Source: Steromphala cineraria (lineage: Eukaryota > Mollusca > Gastropoda > Trochida > Trochidae). Taken from it: a stretch of 64,000 bases of DNA. The notes under the pieces were generated by a model. That model was not told the DNA's origin. It was given only the letters and a program-made list of their open reading frames with translations, and ran no database searches. Below, piece after piece: positions 47,188-59,439 of this stretch (its first letter is position 1; each line of letters starts with the position of its first letter). The DNA is taken from positions 57,148,582 to 57,212,581 of the forward strand of contig OU744735.1 in NCBI GenBank assembly GCA_916613615.1. The letters run 5' to 3'. The position numbers and the translations under genes are program-made.

Positions 47188-47589
47188 ATTAAAAAAAAAA
47201 TAGATTAAATTAAAGTAAATATATATCTTTGACAGGAATGTGTCCTGAAATGAGTGTTTGAGAATCTTATTTTGTGTGTGAGAACATATGGCTTTAATTT
47301 ACAAGCGTTAAGTAGTAGAATCTTGGATTACATAACAAACAAATTAGATCAATTTAAAAATTAACAATTAAAAAAAATGTATATATATCTAATGTGCCTC
47401 ATTAAAAATGATATTTTCGAGGTGAGTCAAAACGCGAACTCCCTTTACTTACTTCCAAAACAGTCTATTGCCAAAATAAACACAACAAAATAATCTTTCA
47501 ATTTCCTAATGTATTATAGGTACATGCTTTCAAAGTTTTAGTCATGTTTCGAATGAAGGAATCGAATAGTCAAGGGCGGGCTGGTTAAC

Positions 47590-47762
47590 TGTGTGTGAAA
47601 CGCTTGCGCTACACTGCTGACACATTGTTCACACCACATGACACAATGCAACACGACGATTGGTTAACTTAGATCACGTGTTCAAATAGGGAATTTCCCG
47701 ACTCGGAAAATCCACAGCTCAAATAACAAGAGAAAAGGAAGGAATTTCAGTAAATATTTCAG
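47590..47762 (+). promoter_or_regulatory. Promoter-like module, copy 3, probable promoter and 5' exon of the orphan gene
   Basis: ATTGG (47659-47663), CACGTG (47675-47680; again 16 bp away) and NF-kB site GGGAATTTCCC (47689-47699). Downstream GGAATTTCAGTAAATATTTCAG is followed by GTAAAG, a good donor ending an untranslated exon at 47762. The next acceptor with an ATG on this strand is 50617, so splicing to the orphan gene is plausible. Function is inferred from motifs and spacing. Confidence 0.55.
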
Positions 47763-47959
47763 GTAAAGGCATATTTATTGTTTTATATTTTCATGGTCCG
47801 AACAAAAAAAAAGCGTCAGTCAAGCATAAGGCTTACATAGCTGGATATAAATATAGGCCTACAACATGTAATTGTTTTCTAAACTTCCTAGGTTTTCTTA
47901 ATTGTCTTGATAGAGCTGTTTTCATTTTAGTTAAGATTTCATGTAGTATCATCCTATCT

Positions 47960-48196
47960 CAGGGTACGAACGTTACGCATAACTCCACTAATCCGTACCC
48001 TGGGCTCAGAAGCTAGATTCCCTCTCGCGGTCCGACTTGTGATACAGCCAATCCAATCATTTTCTCGTTGAAATTTTATAGAGAAAGTTAGCGAGAAAAT
48101 TATTTGATTGGCTTTATCCCAAGTCGGGCCACGCGAGCGAATACGGCTTTTGAGCTCAGGGTATAGATTAGTGAAGTTAGTAACGTTCTTACCCTG
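47960..48196. mobile_element. Palindromic MITE, copy 2
   Basis: About 237 bp, same family as 19699-19931: CAGGGTACGAACGTTACGC to GTTCTTACCCTG with long imperfect hairpin arms and a central AATCATTTTCTCG. The left flank (about 47915-47959) is the inverted match of the right flank of copy 1. Confidence 0.75.
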
Positions 48197-48942
48197 AAAC
48201 AGGATGATGAAGTATTCTTTTCAATGGAAAGACATAAGTTTCCAAAACAAAGGCGTACAATCATAAAATAGATTGCAAAGACAAAATCAGATATAAATAT
48301 ACGCATCATGTTTATACATGTGAACCTGATTGTTGTCAGTTTAAGGATATAAGTTAACAACACCACTACATGGCAAAAGTGTTATTTCCAGTCGTTATGA
48401 TTATCCATATACTTTATTATATAATCAGCGATGAAATACTGGGATTGATCAGTGAAATAAACTGGCTGTCATGCGCAGGCAACTGTGACTATATATTACA
48501 TTTTCACCCGTGATGCAACTACTTCCAGCCATGTACAAATGGGAGGAATTTTCCAGATTTAAAGAGATTTTAGGTACATTAATAACCATGTAATAAATAT
48601 AATACTTAATGTAGTTTTCCAAATACCAGGTTTTTTAATCTCGGGTAAAGTTGATATTTCACGAATGCTGCTCTATGAAAAAAAACGTAAATATACACCA
48701 AAAATATCAAATACAAATAAATGTGAAACGTGTGAAGTATTTGTTAATGCTCGTGAAAAGAAAACATATTTGGAAACCTTTTTCCATTGACACATTGATG
48801 TTTAATGTATCATACTTATATTTCTTCTATCTTTTGCTTGTGCTGGCATATATACTTAATATATTAAAGTAAGTAAACTTGGTGAATTCATTTGGTAAAA
48901 TTCAGTTATCTCGGAGTTTGACAACACAAACTGACGTACTCT
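48197..48942. other. AT-rich spacer, nothing recognised
   Basis: No repeat, coding frame or RNA gene that I can support. The short frames here have no recognisable composition. Confidence 0.4.
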
Positions 48943-49303
48943 TTAAAGGGGCAGTAGCACGGGTTTAGGGGGAATATAAGGTGATGTCGGGTAAATGAAA
49001 ACAAATGGTTCCAATTGAAATAAAACGTATTTTAACTAAATCAAGCAGCATGATCCAATATATGTTGTAACGTTCAGCCATTCGATTCCGTTCTTACACA
49101 CAATGAATAAAAGGTGTTCACATAAATATGGCTGCCAATGGACTTTATAATTTATTTATAATTTTCTCTCTTACTATGGATGACTTGTTGGTGTAATGAG
49201 CTTTCTTTACACTATCCAAATAATACATTTAGCATAAACGTAAAATTATCAGTTAAAAATTGAAAATATAAAATTGTCAAAAACCGTGCTACTGCCCCTT
49301 TAA
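48943..49303 (+). mobile_element. TTAA-flanked MITE, copy 2
   Basis: 361 bp between TTAAAGGGGCAGTAGCACG and CGTGCTACTGCCCCTTTAA. The second terminus repeats the first on the other strand over about 19 bp. Confidence 0.85.
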
Positions 49304-49880
49304 GTCATTAACGTCTCATTAATCGTAGTCACAAGAAGTGACAATTACACATACTTTTAAATTTGAATTAAACATTATAAAACATCGTGATAAGTAATGG
49401 GAAAGTGAAGAACTTAATACCAGATCTTAATACAGAATGCACAATGCCAATTACACTCAGGGGCAAAAGAAACGATTCCGTCTTTTCAAAAGAGAACAAA
49501 CCAGAATCCTGTTGTAATTGAAATGCGAATACGAATCCTTGTGATAGGCATATCAGTTGTGAAGAAATACTCACAATTTCAAACATCAAAGTATGATACT
49601 AATAATTGTATTACTGTTCAAATACATGAGGGGTCCCAAAATATCTTTTTTAATGTTTTTTTTTGTTCATAATCTTTGGAATTGTAATAAAAACATTATG
49701 AAATGTATATATCTGTTAAAAAAAGGATGTTATAAATTTTAAAAAAAACTTGATAGAAATTAACTTGTTTATGCATTTTGTCTGTAAGTTGGTTTAAAAA
49801 CAAGCAAAAGGGCCATTTTCACTATCTTATCTTGTCTAGTTGTAACAGCCTTTTTTTTAAATGCGTGTTTTCAAAAAGCC

Positions 49881-50235
49881 TTAAAGGGGCAGTAGCACGC
49901 TTTTAGGGGGAATATACAGTGATGTCAGGAAAATGAATATTAATGGTTCCAATTGAAAGACAATGTATTTAAACTAAATGGAGCAGTAATAATTCAAATA
50001 TATAATGTAAAGTTTATCCATAAGGCTCCCTTTTCTTACGTAAAATGAAGTAAAGGTGTTTACATAAATGGCCGCCAATTGATTTTATGTGAATCTTCAT
50101 ACTTTGTTCTCTGACAATGGATTATGGGCTTGTGTAATGAGATTTTAGACACTGTCAAAATGAGCATTAACTTACATTTATCAATGAAAATTTTGAAATA
50201 TAAAATTATCCAAAAACGTGCTACTGTCCCTTTAA
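49881..50235 (+). mobile_element. TTAA-flanked MITE, copy 3
   Basis: 355 bp, TTAAAGGGGCAGTAGCACG to CGTGCTACTGTCCCTTTAA, one mismatch between termini. Same orientation as copy 2. The 49304-49880 spacer between them shows nothing else. Confidence 0.85.
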
Positions 50236-50617
50236 TAGATATAGCATTAACATTAGTTCAGTTGGCTCTTGAAGACATGAAACAATCCTGTTTCATCCGT
50301 AACTATCACTCATAGCTTTAAAAATCTATCGTTCATTTCATATGGTATCATTTCTTTTGCCCCTGAGTTTTTTCTAGTGTAGAGTCACACGCAATAATCA
50401 TCCCTGATACAATTACAACATAATCTTGAGAACTATTTATTAAAGGTCTGAGTTAAATTCGTGTGTGGTAAAGATCTTTGTAACAATACCGCTATTGACT
50501 TGTTCCCTTTATATGAAATACATTGTTGATAGTACACATTTCAAGAAACAGAGTTCGGAAAACTGGTATTAAAATTGTTGTCGTTATCAGTTTCAGTAAT
50601 TAAAAGAATCATTACAG

Positions 50618-53600
50618 ATAAACCAGGAAGATGACGACAGAAATAACAGGAGGAAACAACCAGGTCGGACCATCTAACAGTCAGTTCATAACCAGCAACA
50701 GCAATAACAGCTTTAACATCACTATGCATTTAAACATGCACTTCAACGGCTCGACATCTCTTCAACATCAACAACAGCAAGAACTATCTATCTCGGGGGG
50801 ACAAGCACAACAGCAGGGGTTCTCTATCTCGGGGCGACAGGCACAACAGCAGGGGCTCTCTATCTCGGGGCGACAAGCACAACAACAAGAGCTCTCTATC
50901 TCGGGAGAACATGCACATCACTTCCTCGACAGTCTCCATAAACTAGCCGCGTCTTGTGGTCACACAACTCAAATAGACACACAAGGTCAGTCACAAGCTG
51001 CCATACAATCCAAGGAAGAACCGCCAGCTCGAGGGCAGGGTCAAGTGGCCAGAAAGAGAAAGAGGAATCAATCAAGACCCATTCAACAAGGTCAGTCAGC
51101 TAAACGACCCAAGTCTGGAGTAGCTAGAAAAGATCCGGTAAACCCGCCACCACAGAGACAACCAGGTCAGATCAGTTGGTTAGAACAGCATGATCCACCG
51201 TGCCAGTACTAGAGTTATCTCCCTTAGACTATCAAAGCCTTCAAATGAAACATGTTTTTATTTTAGACAAGTTATTTTTTTTTACATTTTACAAATGTTT
51301 AACTTTTTTTGTCTTTTAAAGAATGTGAGAATCAGTTGTTGTTTATCTAATTTCAATAATGATTTAGAGTATCATACTAGTTAAGCAATATCATTAGACA
51401 TTTTTGTCAGAAAATACTGGTAAACAGCCAGGTATATATTGTAACTATTGGGTGGAAAATATACTGATATCAAAGATACATGTCATTGAGATAGTGAACA
51501 CATGTTACCTTGTTTTACCTGGTCATTTCAAAATTGTTTGTTTTTACAAACATAAAGTTGAAGTTCAGTACAATGTGACTTTCAGCTGATACACTATTTC
51601 TCTTGTGTGAAATAGGGATATTATCTGTCTATTAGCTTTTTAACGTTGAAGTAATTATCAATATTCGTTGTTATACACGGAAACATTTTAGATATATTGT
51701 ACTCTATTAAAGTTTACTGACTGTGGTGTATTTCAGCTGGCACAGACAGTGTAAGAATCCTGGACTCACGAGGTCTGGTGCTGAAGCCTGGGGATGCAGT
51801 GGACATTGATTCAGTGGGGCTTGGTCTTTCCTCTCTCTATGTTGGTGAGTCAAATACGATAACAATGGCTAGTATCGGTTTGGACTTGTATTGTTTGTAT
51901 GATTGAACTTAGATATTTCAGTTTCCCTTGATTTGCAATCAAAATTCTTTTATTAGTAGTCAGAAAGAGGATTTGTTCAGTGTTGACTGGTGTTCATTCT
52001 CTCTATAGTGATCACTCGAATCTAGCGACAGTTCCTTCTTGTTTTGACATGCATTCAGTCTCAAACTGAACTTGTGGTATTGGTATACCTTGCGTTTGAT
52101 TTTTCTATTGCAATTACAATATTATTTATTTTTCAGAAATAAGAGGATTTGTTTAGGTATGACTATCTAAATTTGATCCAGTTTTTGCATGTATAGAGTC
52201 TCTACCTGAACCTTTAACATTAGGATCCACCTGCTTCTCATTTGAGTTTGAGATTCAAATTAAATCTTGCTGTAGGGGATCACATGGACGCAAAGTTCCA
52301 GGAAACTAAATACAAAGTCAAAATAAAATGGTGTTGTCTCAAAAACCTTGGTGTTATCTGACACAATATTTTTGAAATTCAAAACAAGGCATTCATGAAA
52401 AGAATTCATATGTAAGTGAATTTGAATTAATATGTACTAACTATTTAAAACCCGTTTTATCCATATTTAACCATTAACAAAAAAAAGAGGGCGTGAACTC
52501 GTGACATTACTTTTCACCTGCCTTAAGCAATCTAGTCAGAATCATTTAATCAGAAAGCTACACTTGCTATGTGGTATATTGACTGAATACTTTAGAAAAT
52601 TAAATACAGAGTATTATACAATGCAACAATGTTGGTAATATTTTACACACTTCATTAATAGCTAGGTTATTTCCCTTTAATTTACCGTGAATTATGTTTT
52701 ATTTCAATGCGATTAGTTTAAAAAACAATGCATTATCTTGTGTTATGTGTTACCACTATTGCTAACTTGAGCTTTCAGTGTAAATTTATTCCAGTCTGGA
52801 ATTGTTATAAAAGTTTTAAAAACTTGTGATATTAGTTTGAACCAATCACTGACTTGAGTTTCATTATATATATATTTGGAAACGGTCTATCCCATGAACA
52901 AAGTCAAATACAAAGTCTCTGTACGTGTTATGACATTGATAATAACCTTGACTATAAGAGTAAAAATCATTATCCTTCATTTCACCTGAAACACAATTGT
53001 GGTGCTTGTTTTATTTCAATTCAATATCTATATAAAAAAAAGATTCAGACAAAATCCCTTCTTGACTACAGGCGATGGTTAACACTATGGTATGGACTCT
53101 GAAACTGTGATATTTAAAAATAATATTTCGCCTATTTCTTTCATTTGTGTGGTACAGTTTATTTCAATACATTTGTTATTAAACCAGCTAAATGTGCTTC
53201 ATGCTCCATGTGCTGCAAGCTAAGTGTTATGATTACAGGAGATGGATACCTTGTACACTATAATGAATACTCAAAGACTGTAGTGAAGGAAAAGTTGGAC
53301 ATGACATTTCCTTTTAGAAAATGGCGGATAGGTTGGTATGTATTTTCCATCAACCCTTGTTTGTTTTCTTTAAAGCTGTAAACAAAGAATTATTTCATCT
53401 CAGTTTGTTGCTTTGTATTGTTGAAGTCATTTGTCTAATGAACTTTTACACAATCCTAATTATTATTGTGTTATTCAAATGTCAAACTGAACCCCTGCAG
53501 AATATGTAATAAGCCGCTATTGAGGTCATGTTAGTTTTGCTGGTATTTTGACAAAATAAGATCGTGTTATATTTAAATGATATATTTAAATGTATTCTAG

Positions 53601-56600
53601 TCGAAAGAGGTTCATCTCACAGGCCTTATACACCAGGGCCTCTGCTAATATTGTCTTTACTTACATGTCTTATAACATCAACAATTCAACATGTAATAAC
53701 AATAACCCTCCCATTCATCATTATTTTATCAATTTATGCATTTGTAATTTCTTTCACTTACCGATACTCTTTAAAAAACAGTTATTCATAATCTAAAAAA
53801 TGTAACTCTGTAATACTCTCAGATTTTATGATTTAATAATACTGAGAACCGGGTGTTGAAATTACTAAGATTCGTATGATGACATAATTGAATGTATACT
53901 TCTGTGATTGATAAGTAAAAATGTAAGACAATAATAATACTTCATAACTCCACATTCACTCATCGTGTGTTTACAGCGATGGTAACCTGGAGGTGTATTC
54001 CCCGACACAGCGAGTCCAGAGAGCCCTGCAGCAAGTGGGGCGAGAGTGTCCAGTCCAGGGTGGGGATGATGGAGACTTTGTGTTTTGGATACACACAGGT
54101 CTGGACCGTAATCAGGTAGGTTGAGTAATACAGGCCCCAGGTTGAAGTATCACAGGTGGAATAGCTCTAAGGTTTAATCCATCTACAGCAGGTGGGGCAA
54201 GGTGTCCAGAGTAGAGAGGATGTAGACTTTGTGTACTGGACATACACACAGGTCTAGACATGGAGCAGGTAGGTTGAGAAATACAGGCCTCAGGTTGAAG
54301 TATCACAGGTATCAGCAGGTGGGACGAGAGTGTCTAGAGTAGGGATGATATAGACTTTGTGTACTGGACATACACACAGGTCTAGACATGGAGCAGGTAG
54401 GTTGAGTAATACAGGCCTCAGGTTGAAGTATCACAGGTGGGGTAGCTCTAAGGTTTAATCCATCTACAGCAGGTGGGGCCAGAGTGTTCAGAGTAAGGAT
54501 GATGTAGACTTTGTGTACTGGACATACACACAGGTCTAGACATGGAGCAGGTAGGTTGAGTAATACAGGCCTCAGGTTGAAGTATCACAGGTGGGGTAGC
54601 TCTAAGGTTTAGTCCATCTACAGCAGGTGGGGCGAGAGTGTCTAGAGTAGGGATGATGTAGACTTTGTGTACTTGACATACACACAGGTCTAGACATGGA
54701 GCAGGTAGGTTGAGTAATACAAGCCTCAGGTTGAAGTATCACAGGTGGGTTAGCGCTAAGGTTTAATCCATCTACAGCAGGTGGGGCCAGAGTGTTCAGA
54801 GTAAGGATGATGTAGACTTTGTGTACTGGACATACACACAGGTCTAGACATGGAGCAGGTAGGTTGAGTAATACAGGCCTCAGGTTGAAGTATCACAGGT
54901 GGGGTAGCTCTAAGGTTTAGTCCATCTACAGCAGGTGGGGCGAGAGTGTCTAGAGTAGGGATGATGTAGACTTTGTGTACTTGACATACACACAGGTCTA
55001 GACATGGAGCAGGTAGGTTGAGTAATACAAGCCTCAGGTTGAAGTATCACAGGTGGGTTAGCGCTAAGGTTTAATCTATCTACAGCAGGTTGGACGAGAG
55101 TGTCATGAGTAGGGATGATGTAGACTTTGTGTACTTGACATACACACAGGTCTAGACATGGAGCAGGTAGGTTGAGTAATACAAGCCTCAGGTTGAAGTA
55201 TCACAGGTGGGTTAGCGCTAAGGTTTAATCTATCTACAGCAGGTTGGACGAGAGTGTCATGAGTAGGGATGATGTAGACTTTGTGTACTTGACATACACA
55301 CAGATCTAGACATGGAGCAGGTAGGTTGAGTAATACAGGTCTCAGTGAAGTATCACAGGTGTAGCTGTGTTGGAAAAATGATTTGAGGTCAAGGATTCGA
55401 ATAAATGTTAATTAAAATTGAATAAGTGACATAGAATCGAGCATGTGCTACGTTGTGATTAGCAGTTTGAGCCATTGTTTGCTGTTTACATTTTTATTGC
55501 ATGCCCATTATAAACTTTCTCCCAGACAATCTTTACAAAAGTTAAAATGATCTGGGCATGGAACAGCTTGTAATACAAGGTTTATGTTAGTAAGTTACAA
55601 TATTTAATATCACCAGTTGGGTGGGATCCAATACTTGTTATTGCTTTAGATAGTGATGTAGAAGGCCAAGATTAGAATTTAATTCTGTTGTAGAGAACAT
55701 ACAGCAAGGTCAGAATATAAGAAACATAGATATAGAGCAAATACAGTCATCACTCAGTAGTTCCAGTTATAGTTACAGGTTTCACTACATCACACAGCCA
55801 TGACATTGTGGCACACAGATTAAATATTTACATTTTCAGTGTTGATCATTTGTAAGTGGACAATGAAGTACCATTAAACTAGAAAACTGTCATAGATTAT
55901 TTCAAAGAAGCAATTATGATAAATTGTGAACTAGTTTCAAAGGAAATAATTACCCTGCATGTAATTGTTTGTTGACAGTTAGCAGTCTAATCTGATAACG
56001 TTTTCTTAAAGGTGTTGAAGAATTGATATTGACACTTACATTTTCTCAGTCTATTCACTGAGAAAACGTATTTCATACACTGCATCAGAAGATATAAACT
56101 ATCTGATTTCTCAGTGTCTTTGCATTCAAAATAGGTATTGACCTCCTCACTAGTCAATAAATGTAAATTAGTTCATAAATCCTTATTCCTTTGATGAAAA
56201 ATGATTGCAATTGTTTGTGATATCGATGTTGTCTGTGTCTGTTGGTGTGACACAGTGAAGGAACGTGACTGTCCGGAGTATTGTGGTCTGTATGACAGAT
56301 ACTGATATACTTGATGTTAAGGATATCATCTTTCTTTGATTTCAGAGTTACCTAAGAGGATTCCGTATCTGTGAGTATTATAACTGCAACTATTATAAGT
56401 AATGTCACTTGTCAGAAGTCTTCTCCACTCTCCGATTCTATTTTGTGTGTGTGAAATAATGTAGTAAGTTGGAGAAAGCGTAGCACAGAATTATATCTAT
56501 TTAACAGATATTGTGTCTGTAAGTAAATCTTTATCTAAATGTCAGATTTTTTCCTTATGTGACAAACAAACAAACACCTAAATTCATGGGTCTTTTCTCT

Positions 56601-57230
56601 GATTCTAGTTAGTTTATCCATTTGGACAAAATGTAAACACATAATAACACATAAATGTAATTAATAATATTATGATATTAAATCACATTTCACACTTTCC
56701 TCAAGCAGTTAACAATTCTATGGAACTTAATATGAGCATAATCTGAATAATATAAAAATAATCTGAAAAGTCTCCACGCAGAAAGTTTTAAAAAAAATGT
56801 TCATGTAGGTAGTAACTATTCAGAGTAATGAAACTTAAAATAGGATGTTATATGGATTTTGTTTCTAAGAATTGTTCAGTTACATGTCAACCATAAAGAT
56901 CATAGCTGATTTTCTTGCATAACTGTCGACATTAGGACATTTACATCACAAAATATAATAGTTCTGATATATTTTGAGTGTGATTATTTTGACCATTTAA
57001 TGAAAAACATATATATATATATATATGTATACAAATAGTAGTTCACCAGGTTAACTAGTCAAATTGATATTTAATGGTTAACATGTGTTATATGTTTCCT
57101 CTCTCTTCACAACTTTGGGATGATTAGAAAAAAGACCACACATCAGTCCAGAAAGATGACCCTGGTTCCTCCTGAACAGCACTTCACCCTCAACATGATC
57201 CTACACATCGGACAGAGTAGAATACACAAA
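50618..57230 (+). CDS. Unrecognised multi-exon gene with Q-rich, NLS-bearing N terminus
   Basis: Supported coding exons: ATG 50631-51165 (acceptor at 50617), 51737-51844, 53158-53335, 53977-54115, 56346-56370. They join in phase: ...QRQP/AGTDSVRILDSRG...SSLYV/VYFNTFVIKPAKCASCSMCC...FRKWRIG/CDGNLEVYSPTQ...GLDRNQ/SYLRGFRI. The first exon encodes four copies of a 12-residue motif (QQQELSISGGQA type, about codons 48-95) and a basic segment ARKRKRNQ...AKRPK that could be a nuclear localisation signal. Later exons look like a folded, beta-rich domain with clustered cysteines; I recognise no family. Exon 3 could instead start at 53239, in the same frame. The last exon is unresolved: from 57128 the frame ending ...PPEQHFTLNMILHIGQSRI is attractive but does not fit the phase of the 25-nt exon, so an exon is missing or the gene is damaged. 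Confidence 0.6.
50770..50915 (+). repeat. 36-bp coding minisatellite in the orphan gene
   Basis: Four tandem units of 36 bp (CTATCTCGGGGCGACAAGCA type) encode the 12-residue repeats with SISG and QAQQQ. In-frame length keeps the reading frame open. Confidence 0.85.
51845..53157 (+). other. Intron 2 of the orphan gene
   Basis: AT-rich, with no repeat or second gene recognised. It begins GTGAGT and ends in a long pyrimidine run before GGTACAG. Confidence 0.55.
54116..55350 (+). repeat. Tandem array of 154-bp units derived from exon 4 of the orphan gene
   Basis: About eight units, with GGTCTAGACATGGAGCAG at 54251, 54379, 54533, 54687, 54841, 54995, 55149 and (variant) 55303; the first unit pair is shortened. 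Each unit contains a decayed copy of the last 90 bases of exon 4 (GCAGGTGGGGCGAGAGTGTC, ACTTTGTGTACTGGACATAC) plus the donor GTAGGT and about 60 bases of intron. The exon-derived parts have stops and small deletions, yet keep CATCTACAG before and GTAGGT after. Confidence 0.85.
55351..57127 (+). other. Introns 4 (remainder) and 5 of the orphan gene
   Basis: AT-rich. Apart from the 25-nt exon at 56346-56370 and an (AT)n run near 57007-57025, I see nothing here. A missing coding exon between 56371 and 57127 would explain the phase problem, but no convincing candidate is visible. Confidence 0.45.
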
Positions 57231-58335
57231 TGAACAGCACTTCACCCTCAACATGATCCTACACATCGGACAGAGTAGAATACACAAATGAACAGCACTT
57301 CACCCTCAACATGATCCTACACATCGGACAGAGTAGAATCATCAAATGAACAGCACTTCACCCTCAACATGATTCTACACATCGGACAGAGTAGAATACA
57401 CAAATGAACAGCACTTCACCCTCAACATGATTCTACACATCGGACAGAGTAGAATACACAAATGAACAGCACTTCACCCTCAACATGATTCTACACATCG
57501 GACAGAGTAGAATACACAAATGAACAGCACTTCACCCTCAACATGATTCTACACATCGGACAGAGTAGAATACACAAATGAACAGCACTTCACCCTCAAC
57601 ATGATTCTACACATCGGACAGAGTAGAATACACAAATGAACAGCACTTCACCCTCAACATGATCCTACACATCGGACAGAGAAGAATACACAAATGAACA
57701 GCACTTCACCCTTAACATGATCCTACACATCAGACAGAGTAGAATACACAAATGAACAGCACTTCACCCTCAACATGATTCTACACATCGGACAGAGTAG
57801 AATACACAAATGAACAGCACTTCACCCTCAACATGATTCTACACATCGGACAGAGTAGAATACACAAATGAACAGCACTTCACCCTCAACATGATTCTAC
57901 ACATCGGACAGAGTAGAATACACAAATGAACAGCACTTCACCCTCAACATGATTCTACACATCGGACAGAGTAGAATACACAAATGAACAGCACTTCACC
58001 CTCAACATGATTCTACACATCGGACAGAGTAGAATACACAAATGAACAGCACTTCACCCTCAACATGATTCTACACATCGGACAGAGTAGAATACACAAA
58101 TGAACAGCACTTCACCCTCAACATGATCCTACACATCGGACAGAGAAGAATACACAAATGAACAGCACTTCACCCTTAACATGATCCTACACATCAGACA
58201 TAGTAGAATACACAAATGAACAGCACTTCACCCTCAACATGATCCTACACATCGGACAGAGAAGAATACACAAATGAACAGCACTTCACCGTCAACATGA
58301 TTCTACACATCGGACAGAGTAGAATAAACAAATGA
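57171..58335 (+). repeat. Tandem array, about 20 units of 58 bp, derived from the 3' exon of the orphan gene
   Basis: Unit TGAACAGCACTTCACCCTCA...AGAGTAGAATACACAAA, 58 bp. The first unit continues the open frame from 57150 (MTLVPPEQHFTLNM...), so the array grew from that coding end. All units carry TGA, so only the first could be translated. The dominant variants differ at ATGATC/ATGATT and GAGTAG/GAGAAG; a block around 57640-57760 recurs at 58110-58230. Confidence 0.9.
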
Positions 58336-58412
58336 AATATCTTATCAATTATTCTACAGCAGCTGTTGAGTTTCTATGCAACTGGACTTACAAAACTAAG
58401 ACTTACAGTATT

Positions 58413-58468
58413 TTCTCTATTAATTCGACCCTAAATTTTCATATTGGAGGTGTCGAATTAATAGAGAA
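58413..58468. repeat. Inverted repeat with perfect 17-bp arms
   Basis: TTCTCTATTAATTCGAC (58413-58429) and its exact complement (58452-58468), loop of 22 bases. Probably a small MITE remnant. Confidence 0.75.
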
Positions 58469-59439
58469 ATTACGATAGTATGAATTACAGTTCTCTGTTC
58501 TGTGATAACACCACAGTTGAAATTGTAGGTGTTGTTTTTGAGAATTGTGTTCAGATAATTCTGTCAAAACAAAATAACCTTGTCAATACGTTACATAATA
58601 GGTTTTTTAATCATGTTATTGTACTGATTACTTTCTTTCATAACTGAATATTGATTCTTTTTATTTTGACAATTTCATAGTTTTTTTTTTTTTCTTTCTG
58701 TTCACATAGAACTTTATAACAAACAGTTTATCATACACTTGAACAAATGATTTAGGGATGTTGTCACATGTTTGTTAATATATCATTAGCTGGTCATGTA
58801 GCAATATGTCATTGTCATAAGTTTCAGAATTTTCAATTGTCTTATATTTTTGTCCAGTATAAAAATAATAATTATTTAACGTACTCTACCGTCTCCGACT
58901 CACCGTAGCCCATTGATTGCCTATCAATTATCTCTCGACCCATAACACAGAAAAAACAAAACGGGAGTTACCTGCTCATCCCCGCCGCGCCACCTATGGT
59001 CATGTGACCTGAACCTCATTCCAACTTCCTGTCGCTCAGTGATCGGTTGTGTCTCTGAGCTCTCTCGAAGTTATCTTGCCTTGTCTAAGTATTAAAGTTT
59101 GTAGACCTTATTTCTCGATTCCTTTTTCTTTGGGGATAAGAGTACCCTTCTCTTACCCCCTGTCAACCTTCTCCAAATTGCTATTTGGAGGTGGGTTGTT
59201 GGTTTTCTGCCTGTGGGACAGGCAGGCCTCTTGGTATCGCGCGTCCCTGCTCGGGTCGTGTAGCTTGGATTGCACGTGCGCGCTCGTGCTTCTCGGTTGA
59301 TAGGCAGCACACCCTCAGGGGTCTGACCTTTGACCCTCGCTTGGTGCGTGGGTCGTTTGCGGGTAGCGTCAGCGACGTACCTTGTGACTCTACGCGTCCA
59401 CCCCGGCTGGAGTGAGTTGATTCGCACGTGGTTCGCGTG

